A stretch of DNA of 64,000 nucleotides from a virus: positions 159,142-223,141 of IMG/VR virus record IMGVR_UViG_3300024239_000013; one strand, given 5' to 3'. The notes under the pieces were generated by a model, which was given only the letters and a program-made list of their open reading frames with translations, searched no databases and had not been told where the DNA came from. Positions 42,040-50,657 of this stretch are shown here, one piece after another. A program made the position numbers and the translations under genes. Position 1 is the first letter of the stretch. Each line of letters starts with the position of its first letter.

Positions 42040-44016
42040 CTATTCCGGATCAAAATCTTCAGATTCCTTAATACCTCTTCCTTTTTGAGCAGAAACTAGC
42101 TGTTCATAAAAGTTTGATATTGCATGAGGTACTAATTTTTTAAACTCTATATAATCCTCGCTTTCTATTTTTTCTCTAACATCTGTTCCGCTTCCTGATC
42201 TTTTGGTCTGGAATATTTCTATGTCTTCCGGAAAATCCCCGCCAGCTTTTTTTAAATAGTCGCTTTGCTTTTTGTAATCATCTATTCTATCATCACCTGC
42301 TCCTATTGATTTAACAAGATAGCCTAGTTCTTTAGCTCTTCCATAGATTATACCAAGAAGTCCTCTATTGACTATAAAATATCCTAATATTTTGCCAGGA
42401 TTTTCTTTTACTAGGATTTCCATATATTTAGAAACCAATTCTATATCAAATGGACTTTTTCCTGATTTATTATGTCCGGGATGAACAACAGCTATTATTG
42501 CAGGTAATTCGTTATGCTTTTCCATTTCTTTTACCATTTTCATATGTCCATTATGGAATGGTTGAAATCTTCCTACTAACAAATTAACCGGCTGTAGTTC
42601 TTTATCTCCAGATTTTTCAATATTCTCTGAAACTACATCATTAGGTTTTTCTTGAGTATCGATAGTTTCTAAAGCTGATATAAAATCATTATACGAGTAG
42701 AATTGATCGTAATCATCACTTGACTTGTCTTCATAATCCTCATTTTCTGAAGTTGTATAATCAACAGATTTAGATTGAAGATTATTTTTTCTAAAGTCTA
42801 AGAATGAAGGAACCTCTGATTCTTGTATTTTAGGAGTGGATTTATTAGAAACAACCGATTGAATATCTCTAACTAATATATTGAACTGATCTATTATACC
42901 ATTTGTAATAATACCACCTGCTCTCTTTTTTATTTTTCTAAACGAATTGAGAATTAATTTGAATAGGGATTCATAAGAATCGTCAATATTCAAATAATTT
43001 AAAACTCTTCTATCTTTTATTAAAGGTTTATTTAATCTGAATTCTTCCTTTTTAAGATATTCTGGTTCTTGGAAATCAGCTCCTTTATACTTATAACCAT
43101 ATTCATCTAAAAATTTAGAAAAAACGTCAGATATAAAAGAAATGTATCTTTCGTCTTCACTCTCTCCCTTAACAATGAAACTCTCAACTCCTCTTTCAAG
43201 TATAAAATTCATTACATCCAGAATTGTTATACCTAAAAAGTCACTAGGTTTATCTGATATTCTATTTTTAGCCTTTTCCTTAGCCATAGCAGTAAAAACA
43301 GGATCCACCATTTTGGAAAGGATCGGTTCTGATGTTGACTCATCGTCGCCAAATCTAAAAACTATTCCTTCTATTGCTTTATCCAAATCGTCATTCAAAG
43401 CACTTTTTTCAGCCTCTGGATTTAAAACTCCAATAATATACCTAACAAAACTTCTAGTTTTATATTCAGAAACAAGATCTTCGAAAGGGGTTCTTAAAAA
43501 ATCCAATATCTTATCTTTTTGATCCTCGCTTAAATATCCCTGGAATACTATAGGTGGTCTTTCAACTCCTAGAAGATCTGCCCATGAATCTAATTTTTCC
43601 TTATCTTGTATAGTTCCACTTCCTTTACCGTTATCGGATTTTGTGTGGACATAAGATAGGATAAGATTATTTTTAGGTAATCTATCATAAGCTATCTCTA
43701 CTGGTTTCAGATTGGAAAAATATTCCAATCCAAATTTCCATCCTTTTGGAATTTCTTTTATTATGTGAGGTGGTAATGACTCAATATATTGTATCGGTTT
43801 TTCATAGTATTTCATCAAAGTTCTATCAACTAAAGTTATAGGATTTCTTTGATCCCTCTTATAGAAATTGAATCCTCCAGTATCAGGATCCCTGTCAAAC
43901 ACAAAAGCTGACCCGTCCATTTTTTCATTGACAGTAACATAGGAATTAAATAGATTATCTATAAATTCTTTCCCTTTCTTATTGTAAATATCATATAAAT
44001 GACTTATTCCTGACAT
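42040..44016 (-). CDS. RNA ligase-like nucleotidyltransferase fused to NMNAT-like adenylyltransferase
   Basis: This 658-residue protein joins two nucleotidyl-transfer domains. The N-terminal part has the covalent nucleotidyltransferase motifs: VNEKMDGSAF with Lys32 as the AMP-accepting residue, FGLEYFSN and EGIVFRF, as in RNA ligases. The C-terminal 180 residues form a cytidylyltransferase fold: LLVGRFQPFHNGHMK (from 479; the HxGH motif) and the later RSGSGTDVREKI, as in nicotinamide-nucleotide adenylyltransferases of phages. A linker between them contains VPSFLDFRKNN and FYSYNDFISALET, which look like internal copies of the head-targeting motif. The fusion suggests linked RNA end repair and NAD chemistry, which is an inference. 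Confidence 0.75.
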   Translation of the reverse strand: MSGISHLYDIYNKKGKEFIDNLFNSYVTVNEKMDGSAFVFDRDPDTGGFNFYKRDQRNPITLVDRTLMKYYEKPIQYIESLPPHIIKEIPKGWKFGLEYFSNLKPVEIAYDRLPKNNLILSYVHTKSDNGKGSGTIQDKEKLDSWADLLGVERPPIVFQGYLSEDQKDKILDFLRTPFEDLVSEYKTRSFVRYIIGVLNPEAEKSALNDDLDKAIEGIVFRFGDDESTSEPILSKMVDPVFTAMAKEKAKNRISDKPSDFLGITILDVMNFILERGVESFIVKGESEDERYISFISDVFSKFLDEYGYKYKGADFQEPEYLKKEEFRLNKPLIKDRRVLNYLNIDDSYESLFKLILNSFRKIKKRAGGIITNGIIDQFNILVRDIQSVVSNKSTPKIQESEVPSFLDFRKNNLQSKSVDYTTSENEDYEDKSSDDYDQFYSYNDFISALETIDTQEKPNDVVSENIEKSGDKELQPVNLLVGRFQPFHNGHMKMVKEMEKHNELPAIIAVVHPGHNKSGKSPFDIELVSKYMEILVKENPGKILGYFIVNRGLLGIIYGRAKELGYLVKSIGAGDDRIDDYKKQSDYLKKAGGDFPEDIEIFQTKRSGSGTDVREKIESEDYIEFKKLVPHAISNFYEQLVSAQKGRGIKESEDFDPE

Positions 44017-44041
44017 ATTCTATTTCTTTAATGTTTTATAG

Positions 44042-44977
44042 CTAAATTATTTGATTTATTTCAGAAGGTATATCCAAATCAGCTCTTTTTAGATATTCTA
44101 TAAATCTCTCTTCTATTTCTGGTAACCTCTCCTTAAGTTCAAAGTCTGGTGACTTTACTATCTTTAATAAATCTTCAAAAGTTTTTACATCACTAGGTTT
44201 ATATCCTCTACCTAAAGCAAAATCTATAAATTCCTGGGGATCCAGAGTAACGAATCTTTCGCTTCCTTCTATTTTTTTAGAATGTTTTAATCTAGCTTTT
44301 AATTTACCTTTATATGATTTCGTGTGCCAATATAAACCATCGCTAAGTATCAATACAGGAGAATTATAATCCATAACCTCGTCATTTTCATCCTTAGATA
44401 AAATCTCTCTTCTTGCAGATAATATCGCTGCTAGAAGCCAATTTCTATGCGCAGATTTATATTTACTTTCCCCTATTTTATAATCTGGTGAATAATATAT
44501 AAATTCAGCCCATTCCATATTGGATACAGATATTAAATCTAATTGAACTATTCCTCTTTCGGGATCTCCTTCAATTGGCCACCCGACACTAACTATCTTT
44601 AATCCCTTCATCAATTTTAATTCGGGGTCAAATCCAAGTGCTTCTGGTAACTTTTCCGAAAGAAGCTCGTAGATTTTAGTAGAGGTTTCTTTAATATCTA
44701 CGTTATGTTTTCTGGCAAACCATGAACTATCATATCCTAGATCCAAATCTCCCGAGGTATCTTCCGGATTTTTTTTCTTACCTATGCTTCCGATTATAAT
44801 ATATTCCTCTTTATTTTTATTCGGATCTATTGATAATATAGGGAAAAGGATTTTTTTAATGCTTTCTAAAGTCTTTGGAAATTCATCTTCTCTAATCCTT
44901 CTAGATGTTTTTATTGCAGCACCTCCTTCATTTAGAATAATAAATTTACTAAAGCTTAAAACTCTATCTTGTCTCAT
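44042..44977 (-). CDS. Polymerase-beta-fold nucleotidyltransferase with capsid-targeting-like leader
   Basis: After the leader MRQDRVLSFSKFIILNEGG (L-N-E site at its end) this 311-residue protein shows the nucleotidyltransferase signature GSIGKKKNPEDTSGDLDLGY, the GS...DxD pattern that binds two metals, and a third Asp in IVQLDLISV. The C-terminal half is helical. Enzymes of this fold add nucleotides to RNA or proteins; which one cannot be read. The stop of the upstream gene overlaps the start (TAATG). Together with the ligase fusion directly downstream it suggests an RNA-modifying group. Confidence 0.7.
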   Translation of the reverse strand: MRQDRVLSFSKFIILNEGGAAIKTSRRIREDEFPKTLESIKKILFPILSIDPNKNKEEYIIIGSIGKKKNPEDTSGDLDLGYDSSWFARKHNVDIKETSTKIYELLSEKLPEALGFDPELKLMKGLKIVSVGWPIEGDPERGIVQLDLISVSNMEWAEFIYYSPDYKIGESKYKSAHRNWLLAAILSARREILSKDENDEVMDYNSPVLILSDGLYWHTKSYKGKLKARLKHSKKIEGSERFVTLDPQEFIDFALGRGYKPSDVKTFEDLLKIVKSPDFELKERLPEIEERFIEYLKRADLDIPSEINQII

Positions 44978-45522
44978 TATACCGTTAGATTTTTATAATA
45001 TCTCTCCATAACATCATTTAAATAATCGCTATAAATCTCTTCTTCTTTATTTTTAGGGTTTGTTGGGTCAAAATTTGAACCGAAATATTTTTTACCTCTC
45101 AAAACACCAGACTTGTAAAATTTTTCAGCATCCTCGCGAGAAACTTTTTTATTAGAGATGTTCTTCGATTCCCAGTAATCCACCATTTCTTTCTTTTTAG
45201 ACTTTACCTCTTTTTTAGATAATCCAGACATATCATGGTCCTTATTCTTACCTCCAAAGAAAAAATCAGTTAATGCAGCTCCAGCACCAGCTATTAATCT
45301 AACAGCACCAGGTATTAAAGAAGCAGATACTCTCGAGCTTTTTGTAATATCATTAGCACCTCCATAATATCTAGAATAGTAAGAATCACCATCCCCAATT
45401 TCTTTTGCTCTGTCACTAATACCTTTTAACCATCTACTAAAAGAAGTTTTTCCTTCTGCTTCCGATAGATAGTTTTCAGATAGATTTTCATTGATGAATT
45501 TATCAAAAGATTTAATAGTCAT
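44977..45522 (-). CDS. Protein with capsid-targeting-like N-terminus, 181 aa
   Basis: The product begins MTIKSFDKFINENLSENYLS followed by EAEG. The pattern K-S-F-x-K-F-I-N-E and the L-S-E/A site match the T4 head-targeting leaders. The middle part contains a hydrophobic Ala/Gly-rich stretch (ASLIPGAVRLIAGAGAALTD), perhaps a membrane-active helix, and the C-terminal part is charged. No family was recognised. It is translationally coupled to the nucleotidyltransferase gene. A GATATATA box lies 19 bases before the ATG. Confidence 0.6.
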   Translation of the reverse strand: MTIKSFDKFINENLSENYLSEAEGKTSFSRWLKGISDRAKEIGDGDSYYSRYYGGANDITKSSRVSASLIPGAVRLIAGAGAALTDFFFGGKNKDHDMSGLSKKEVKSKKKEMVDYWESKNISNKKVSREDAEKFYKSGVLRGKKYFGSNFDPTNPKNKEEEIYSDYLNDVMERYYKNLTV

Positions 45523-45541
45523 AAATAAAATATATTTTTTC

Positions 45542-45549
45542 TATATATC
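45542..45549 (-). promoter_or_regulatory. Candidate GATATATA promoter box
   Basis: TAAGATATATAGAAAAAAT lies before the ATG at 45522. It could drive the tagged-protein group between 41458 and 45522. Confidence 0.4.
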
Positions 45550-45558
45550 TTAAAATAT

Positions 45559-47112
45559 TTAAAGTTTAACTCTAAATATTTTATAATCAAAAGATTCCCT
45601 TTTATAGATCTCTATTCTAGCCTCCCCGTGTTTAATTAAATAATTCTGATATCCCTTAGAACTGAAATCATCAACGAAATCTATAACATTAACTCTTTCC
45701 TTGCCTTCCATTTTACGCATACCTCTACCTAAACTCTGCTTGATTAAAACTTCGCTCTTATAAGATTCTACGAGGAAGATATTATGCAAATTATTAATGG
45801 ATATACCAGTAGAAAAGGTACCATATGTTGCTATAAGAACTTTATTTTCTCCACTGGACATTCTAGTTTTATATTCTTCTCTTAATGACTCAGAAGTTTC
45901 ACCATCAACATAGAAAACTTCCTTTTCTGCACTTTTTTCTCTCAGTGCATTAAATATTTGTTTACCATATTCATCCTTAACTGACTGAAAAAGAACCAAT
46001 GAATTTTTAGAAGTTTTGTTTATAAAATCAACAACATAATTAAGTCTTTTTTTGCTTTCTATTACAAGCTTTCTTTCAATGTTATAGAATTCATTTCCCT
46101 CTATTTTAGAATCCCCTGATTTGCTATTATTTTGTTTTATCTCAGCTAGTTTTTGTTTATATTCTTCCTCTAGCCAGTCCATAATAACAACTTTTATCGA
46201 AACCGGGGTTGCATAATTATTTTCAAAAAGGAAACTAGGAGGGATTTCAACAACAAGAGGTCCTAAAAATTGTTGAATTGTTAAGTAATCTGCTGTACCT
46301 TTCTTCGTTAAAGTTCCGGTTAATCCAAATCTCCACTTGGAGTGCATACAATGTGAAACTATCTTCTTTATTGACATGCTATTGGTATGGTGAGCTTCAT
46401 CAACAAAAACACAATCAACTTCTTCAAAAAATTCCGGTCCTTGTTTAACAAGAGATTGGAATGTACCCATTATGATATCACATCCCTCTCTAAGTTTACT
46501 TCCGCCCCCTATTTGCTGAATCCTAACATCTAGCTTATCTAAACCATAATCAACAAAATCATCGCTACCTTGGAATACTAAATTTGTGTTTGGTACAATC
46601 ATTAAGAACTTCCTAATAAGTCCTTTAGATTTTAGATATGCAAATATCATGAAAGATATTAGGGTTTTACCCGATGATGTTGCTACCTCTGAAACAGAAT
46701 ATCTGTACTTTATCAGTTTCCATGCAGTTTCTATCTGGTAATCTCTTGGTTTTTTATTCGGATCTCCTAATATACCATCTTTAAAAAATTCATTAACCCA
46801 TTCTGTGAATTCTTCCAATGTTGGATATTTGAGAACTATCTCGTCTAGTCCATTTATTTCAATGTCAATTTTATACTCCTCACCAATCTCCATTAACTCT
46901 CTCCACAATCCAATTGGGACTTTCCAAAATCCCCCTTTTTTCTCTATGAAACATATACTTCCGTCCCATATTTTTTTCTTAACCAGTGGATGAAAATAGA
47001 AATTATGAATCTTCTTCGTTAAAGAAATTTCTATTTGTTTTTTCTCCACCTCATCAAGTGATTCAACTAAGATCATCCACTGATGATCTTCAGAAACTTT
47101 AAATCTTAACAT
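45559..47112 (-). CDS. uvsW: DNA helicase UvsW-like (SF2)
   Basis: T4 UvsW is a superfamily 2 helicase that processes branched DNA and R-loops and helps switch from origin to recombination-driven replication. This 517-residue protein shows PRDYQIETAWKLIKY (Q-like motif), Walker A ATSSGKT, motif II VDEAHH, motif III GLTGTL, and motifs V and VI ATYGTFSTGI and QSLGRGMRK. The first 110 residues form the additional N-terminal domain of UvsW. The ATG at 47112 was chosen because the TTG at 47142 would overlap the preceding endonuclease gene. Confidence 0.88.
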   Translation of the reverse strand: MLRFKVSEDHQWMILVESLDEVEKKQIEISLTKKIHNFYFHPLVKKKIWDGSICFIEKKGGFWKVPIGLWRELMEIGEEYKIDIEINGLDEIVLKYPTLEEFTEWVNEFFKDGILGDPNKKPRDYQIETAWKLIKYRYSVSEVATSSGKTLISFMIFAYLKSKGLIRKFLMIVPNTNLVFQGSDDFVDYGLDKLDVRIQQIGGGSKLREGCDIIMGTFQSLVKQGPEFFEEVDCVFVDEAHHTNSMSIKKIVSHCMHSKWRFGLTGTLTKKGTADYLTIQQFLGPLVVEIPPSFLFENNYATPVSIKVVIMDWLEEEYKQKLAEIKQNNSKSGDSKIEGNEFYNIERKLVIESKKRLNYVVDFINKTSKNSLVLFQSVKDEYGKQIFNALREKSAEKEVFYVDGETSESLREEYKTRMSSGENKVLIATYGTFSTGISINNLHNIFLVESYKSEVLIKQSLGRGMRKMEGKERVNVIDFVDDFSSKGYQNYLIKHGEARIEIYKRESFDYKIFRVKL

Positions 47113-47117
47113 ATAAA

Positions 47118-47801
47118 TTAGTTGTTTTCCCAATATTCCCAAATAAATCCACCAGCTGTATGTCCTTTACCGCTTAGTGCCTTAGTTGGGTTTATTCCTG
47201 TCATTTCTTTTGCTTGTTTTATTGAGTCAAATTTTTCTATAAAATTTCCGCTCGTATCTTTTTTTACTATTGGCTTCATATGAGACTTTATCAATTTTTC
47301 TATGCTCTCACTACTAAATTTAAAACCCAATGTCCTCTTATTCCCAATCATTCTATTATGAATCTTAGCTAGATGTACTCTTAGGTTTTCTGTACTCTTA
47401 CCTTTTTTAGATATGCTTATATTTTTCCTATGTTCATCAGTAAATATTCTATTTCCATTTCCTTCCCCACCATCAGTAAGATTTCTAAGTGGACCAAGAT
47501 TCATATTCTTTCTACCTATATCTCTTATCATATTCATCTCCAGCGTAAATGCGTCGGACTCCAGCATATTTTCCATATATTTTAATATTACAGGTTCATA
47601 GCCACAGTCCAATATATCCTTTATGGTATGATATTTGGGAAGATTCGAATATTTACCGCCCTTTACTTTCAATAGATGTATTCTACTTCTTGATTTTCTA
47701 CCCTTCCCTATATAGAATGGTTCACAATCAAAGGAATAATCACCATACACAAAATTACCGGTCTTTCTAGGATCCAGATATACATAAACATAATAATCCA
47801 T
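47118..47801 (-). CDS. GIY-YIG homing endonuclease
   Basis: The 227-residue protein begins with a variant GIY-YIG domain (YYVYVYLDPRK, PFYIGKGRKSRSR). It continues with NLTDGGEG, a NUMOD3-type repeat (NRIFTDEHRKNISISKKG) and a NUMOD1-like part near the C-terminus (FDSIKQAKEMTG). This is the layout of a freestanding phage homing endonuclease. It ends five bases before the uvsW start, inside an otherwise conserved recombination neighbourhood, so it is an insertion there. It seems to have its own promoter box. Confidence 0.82.
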   Translation of the reverse strand: MDYYVYVYLDPRKTGNFVYGDYSFDCEPFYIGKGRKSRSRIHLLKVKGGKYSNLPKYHTIKDILDCGYEPVILKYMENMLESDAFTLEMNMIRDIGRKNMNLGPLRNLTDGGEGNGNRIFTDEHRKNISISKKGKSTENLRVHLAKIHNRMIGNKRTLGFKFSSESIEKLIKSHMKPIVKKDTSGNFIEKFDSIKQAKEMTGINPTKALSGKGHTAGGFIWEYWENN

Positions 47802-47819
47802 AATAAAAATTTTTATAAT

Positions 47820-47827
47820 TATATATC
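47820..47827 (-). promoter_or_regulatory. Candidate GATATATA promoter box
   Basis: AAAGATATATAATTATAAAA lies 18 bases before the ATG of the GIY-YIG gene, in the 50-base gap after the UvsY-like gene. Confidence 0.4.
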
Positions 47828-47851
47828 TTTTGTATGGTATTAAAAAGAGAA

Positions 47852-48298
47852 TTACTTTACAGTAGATCCTCTTAGATAATCCTCCAACGATATTCTTTGG
47901 CGAACCCCGTATAGCATGTGATCTATAGTCTGTATAGTTTGATCTATGAATTTTCTATGACCTTCCACTAGTTCTATCTTTTCTGTTATATCGGTTAAGT
48001 CACCCTCTATTAAAACAGTTTTTTCGTTAGCCCCGTACCTAAAGTCATTATTCTCTGAATAATCCCTTAATTTTTTAGATTTTTCGGTTCTGTACTTTGA
48101 GCCCAACTTAGATATAATGGTGGCCAATTTATAGCTATATTCCAATAGAACTTGTCTTTGACTAAATAAATCAACCTGTGCTTTAGCGAGAGTTTTAATA
48201 TCCTTCATTTGTAGTGAAAGAACTTGTACCTTTTCTTTCCATTCACTTCTTTCATTTTCGAAAATTTTAGTGAAGTCTAGTTTTTCTTCTTTTGACAT
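47852..48298 (-). CDS. uvsY: UvsY-like recombination mediator
   Basis: T4 UvsY loads the recombinase UvsX onto ssDNA covered by gp32. This 148-residue helical protein contains RYGANEKTVLIEGDLTDITE, which resembles the RYEKSEMKTVLSADKDVL segment of T4 UvsY, followed by a similar long C-terminal helix. The size is close (T4 137). It lies next to uvsW, gp61 and gp32 genes, which supports the call. The similarity is visible but modest. No UvsX gene is present in the window. Confidence 0.55.
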   Translation of the reverse strand: MSKEEKLDFTKIFENERSEWKEKVQVLSLQMKDIKTLAKAQVDLFSQRQVLLEYSYKLATIISKLGSKYRTEKSKKLRDYSENNDFRYGANEKTVLIEGDLTDITEKIELVEGHRKFIDQTIQTIDHMLYGVRQRISLEDYLRGSTVK

Positions 48299-48538
48299 CT
48301 AAAATAATTTTGATTTTCTTTTTTTGTTTTTATTCTGAAGATCTACTACTTTTATTTTTTGTTGATCTTTATTCGACTTTTTCATTTCCGGTTCTTTTAT
48401 TTCGGGTTCACTGAAAGAAACATCCATTTCTATTAGATCTGGTTCAATCACTTTTATTGGAAACTTTAATTTTATCCTGCTGTGTTTATCCAGTTGGTCT
48501 TCCCATTCATCAGTTATATCAAATCCATTATTAATCAT
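48299..48538 (-). CDS. Hypothetical protein, 79 aa
   Basis: The product starts MINNGFDITDEWEDQLDKHS, has an acidic centre (VSFSEPEIKEPEMKK) and a basic end (KNKKRKSKLF). No family was recognised. Its start overlaps the primase stop by eight bases and its stop touches the start of the UvsY-like gene, so the three are translated in series. A helper role in replication is possible from position only. Confidence 0.55.
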   Translation of the reverse strand: MINNGFDITDEWEDQLDKHSRIKLKFPIKVIEPDLIEMDVSFSEPEIKEPEMKKSNKDQQKIKVVDLQNKNKKRKSKLF

Positions 48539-49598
48539 TTATAAAATATCTGAGATCTAATATATCATCAGTAAAATAATTATCAAATCTTTTTATCTTT
48601 TTACCGGTTTTTCTTAAGTGTACAACAAGATCATTTAGATCCCATTTTCTGTTTTTTGTTATGTCATTTTCTTCCAGAAACTTTCCCCAGTTAAATACGA
48701 TTTCTCCTTTACTGAGTAAATCCATACTTTTTTCTATACCTGATTTATCCCAGTCGTACCAATATCTTAGATTTTCAACTTCAAATGGAAATTTATTCTC
48801 TATGGAGCATAAACCAACAGAATTCTTCCAGAACCAAGAATCCATAGGACCTTCAAATACTGTTATATTACTAGTAAAATCCAAAGTTCCTATTCCAAAA
48901 ACATGTGATATTGGATCTACGCTTTTTGCTTTTTCTAAAAATTCTTGGTCAGTTACCTTAAATAACTTTTCATAAATAGTACTTAATCTATAAGTCAAAT
49001 ACTTAGAAGAGCCCTTTATGGAATTCATATTTCTTACCTGGAGTCCTATTATCTTATCCTCTGGGATTAGATTAAATAAAAATAGCCTTTCGGTCTTTTT
49101 GTCCCATGCAAATTTTTTATCTGGTTTTTGGTTTCTTCTTGCTAGATACCTTTGGATAGAAGATCCATATACTTCTTGTAGCCCCATTTTTTCCATGAAT
49201 TCCTTTCTATCTATAACCAGTTCACTTATATCATTATCAAAGAAATATGATATGTCAACATTACCATAAACAGATCTTCTTTTACTTCTATTCTCATCAA
49301 GAATTCCTCTTATCTCCGCTCTTTCGTCGCCGTTTAATTTAGATTGGACAGAGAAATCTTTAAATAAAGTAAGAATATCTTTAAATATACCACATCCTCC
49401 GTTATAACATTTATAAGATAAAGTGTCAAGATAAAAATTACCCCTTTTCTTATTTGGATCTTTTCTAGAATCTCCGCAATAAGGACAGGAAAAATTCAAT
49501 CGATTCCCTCCTCTATAAATTATTTGTTTTACAGGATTGTCGTAAAATTCTTTTTCAAGAATTAACTTTATAGTTTCCTCTATTTTATCTATTTGCAT
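48531..49598 (-). CDS. 61: DNA primase (gp61-like)
   Basis: The enzyme makes RNA primers for lagging-strand synthesis. The 355-residue protein has an N-terminal zinc-binding domain (FSCPYCGDSRKD, YKCYNGGCG) and a TOPRIM-type catalytic part with ITVFEGPMDSWFW (metal-binding Glu) and YDWDKSG. Size matches T4 gp61 (342). The partner helicase gp41 is not seen here. The gene is preceded by the gp32 gene and its terminator. Confidence 0.9.
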   Translation of the reverse strand: MQIDKIEETIKLILEKEFYDNPVKQIIYRGGNRLNFSCPYCGDSRKDPNKKRGNFYLDTLSYKCYNGGCGIFKDILTLFKDFSVQSKLNGDERAEIRGILDENRSKRRSVYGNVDISYFFDNDISELVIDRKEFMEKMGLQEVYGSSIQRYLARRNQKPDKKFAWDKKTERLFLFNLIPEDKIIGLQVRNMNSIKGSSKYLTYRLSTIYEKLFKVTDQEFLEKAKSVDPISHVFGIGTLDFTSNITVFEGPMDSWFWKNSVGLCSIENKFPFEVENLRYWYDWDKSGIEKSMDLLSKGEIVFNWGKFLEENDITKNRKWDLNDLVVHLRKTGKKIKRFDNYFTDDILDLRYFIND

Positions 49599-49607
49599 AA
49601 TAAAAAA

Positions 49608-49633
49608 AGGGCAGCTATAATCAAAGCCGCCCT
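49608..49633 (-). terminator. Intrinsic terminator after gp32
   Basis: AGGGCAGC and GCCGCCCT form a G+C-rich stem with one mismatch around a 10-base loop, and seven T follow on the minus strand. A terminator directly after gp32 fits its need for high, separate expression. Confidence 0.8.
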
Positions 49634-49649
49634 ATTGTTTTTATATTTA

Positions 49650-50603
49650 TTAAAGATCGGCGTATAAATCCTCTAAAGAATTCGTCGAATTATCAGTATA
49701 TGTGTTTGAAACAGGCTCTGATTTTTCCTGTACTCCAGCAACCTTAGTTTGTGTAACGTCTTCATAAATATTAGAGGATGAAGAAACTCTAGGTTCAGGT
49801 GTTGATTTAGATGCTGCTACTCCTCCTACAATTTCGTTAATCACTCTTTGTTCTGGGACTGTATTTCTGATAACATTCATAACTTTTTCGGTTAATTCTT
49901 CGTCCCAATCCTTATAATCAAAACTAGATAAGTTTTTAGGCCCCTCGTTAAGATAAGATAATATGGTTTCCATATCTTCTTTGGTTTTCTTCATACTAAC
50001 ACCATTAACTCTAATAGGTGTTCTTTCTCCTACAAAAGAGCAAAGGTCATAGTTGTTCCATTCTCCAACCTTTCTTACACTTACTGCGAATTCTCTACCT
50101 TCGAAAAGATCGTAAGGGTTACAAGGATCACCATATTCAGGTTGCAATTGTGCCTCAATCATATCATTCAATTTCTTACCGAATTTGAAGATCATAATTT
50201 TCCCCTCAAGTTCAGGCTTGTTTTTATCCTGTACCACTTGGATTAACGAATAGAAATCCTCTTTTCTTGAAAATTTCTTAGATAACTCCTGGTCAGCTGC
50301 AGAATGAGAATTTTTCAATTTCCAGAATAGATCTTTTAGAATTGATTTTTTACCAACTGTCGAAGGACAGTCTACAGAAAAACCATTTCCGCTAACTGGA
50401 TCATTTAAATACACGTAGTATTTATGAATTTTTGATTTGGATGGATCTACTGGGTTTGGCACAAATCTGATTAATGATTTGTAAACTCCATCTTTACCGT
50501 CTTCCGGATAAGGTTTGTAGAATTCAAGATCTTTCTCCCCTTGTTGTGCTGGTTTCGTTACGAAAGCTTCTGCGTCTAAGTTAAAAATGTCTAAGTTACT
50601 CAT
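49650..50603 (-). CDS. 32: Single-stranded DNA-binding protein (gp32-like)
   Basis: The 317-residue protein has the gp32 layout. A short basic and hydrophobic N-terminus is followed by a core with YKSLIRFVPNPVDPSKSKIH, NGFSVDCPSTVGKKSILKD and VGEWNNYDLCSF. The flexible Ser/Thr-rich linker leads to an acidic end, NSLEDLYADL, which in T4 recruits partner proteins. The length is close to T4 gp32 (301). The Cys/His zinc ligands of T4 are not clearly conserved. It protects ssDNA and coordinates polymerase, primase and recombinase. Confidence 0.88.
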   Translation of the reverse strand: MSNLDIFNLDAEAFVTKPAQQGEKDLEFYKPYPEDGKDGVYKSLIRFVPNPVDPSKSKIHKYYVYLNDPVSGNGFSVDCPSTVGKKSILKDLFWKLKNSHSAADQELSKKFSRKEDFYSLIQVVQDKNKPELEGKIMIFKFGKKLNDMIEAQLQPEYGDPCNPYDLFEGREFAVSVRKVGEWNNYDLCSFVGERTPIRVNGVSMKKTKEDMETILSYLNEGPKNLSSFDYKDWDEELTEKVMNVIRNTVPEQRVINEIVGGVAASKSTPEPRVSSSSNIYEDVTQTKVAGVQEKSEPVSNTYTDNSTNSLEDLYADL

Positions 50604-50657
50604 AATTTCTTTTTTTTAATTTCTTTTTTTTACTTTTATTTTATTGTTTGTTTCTTT

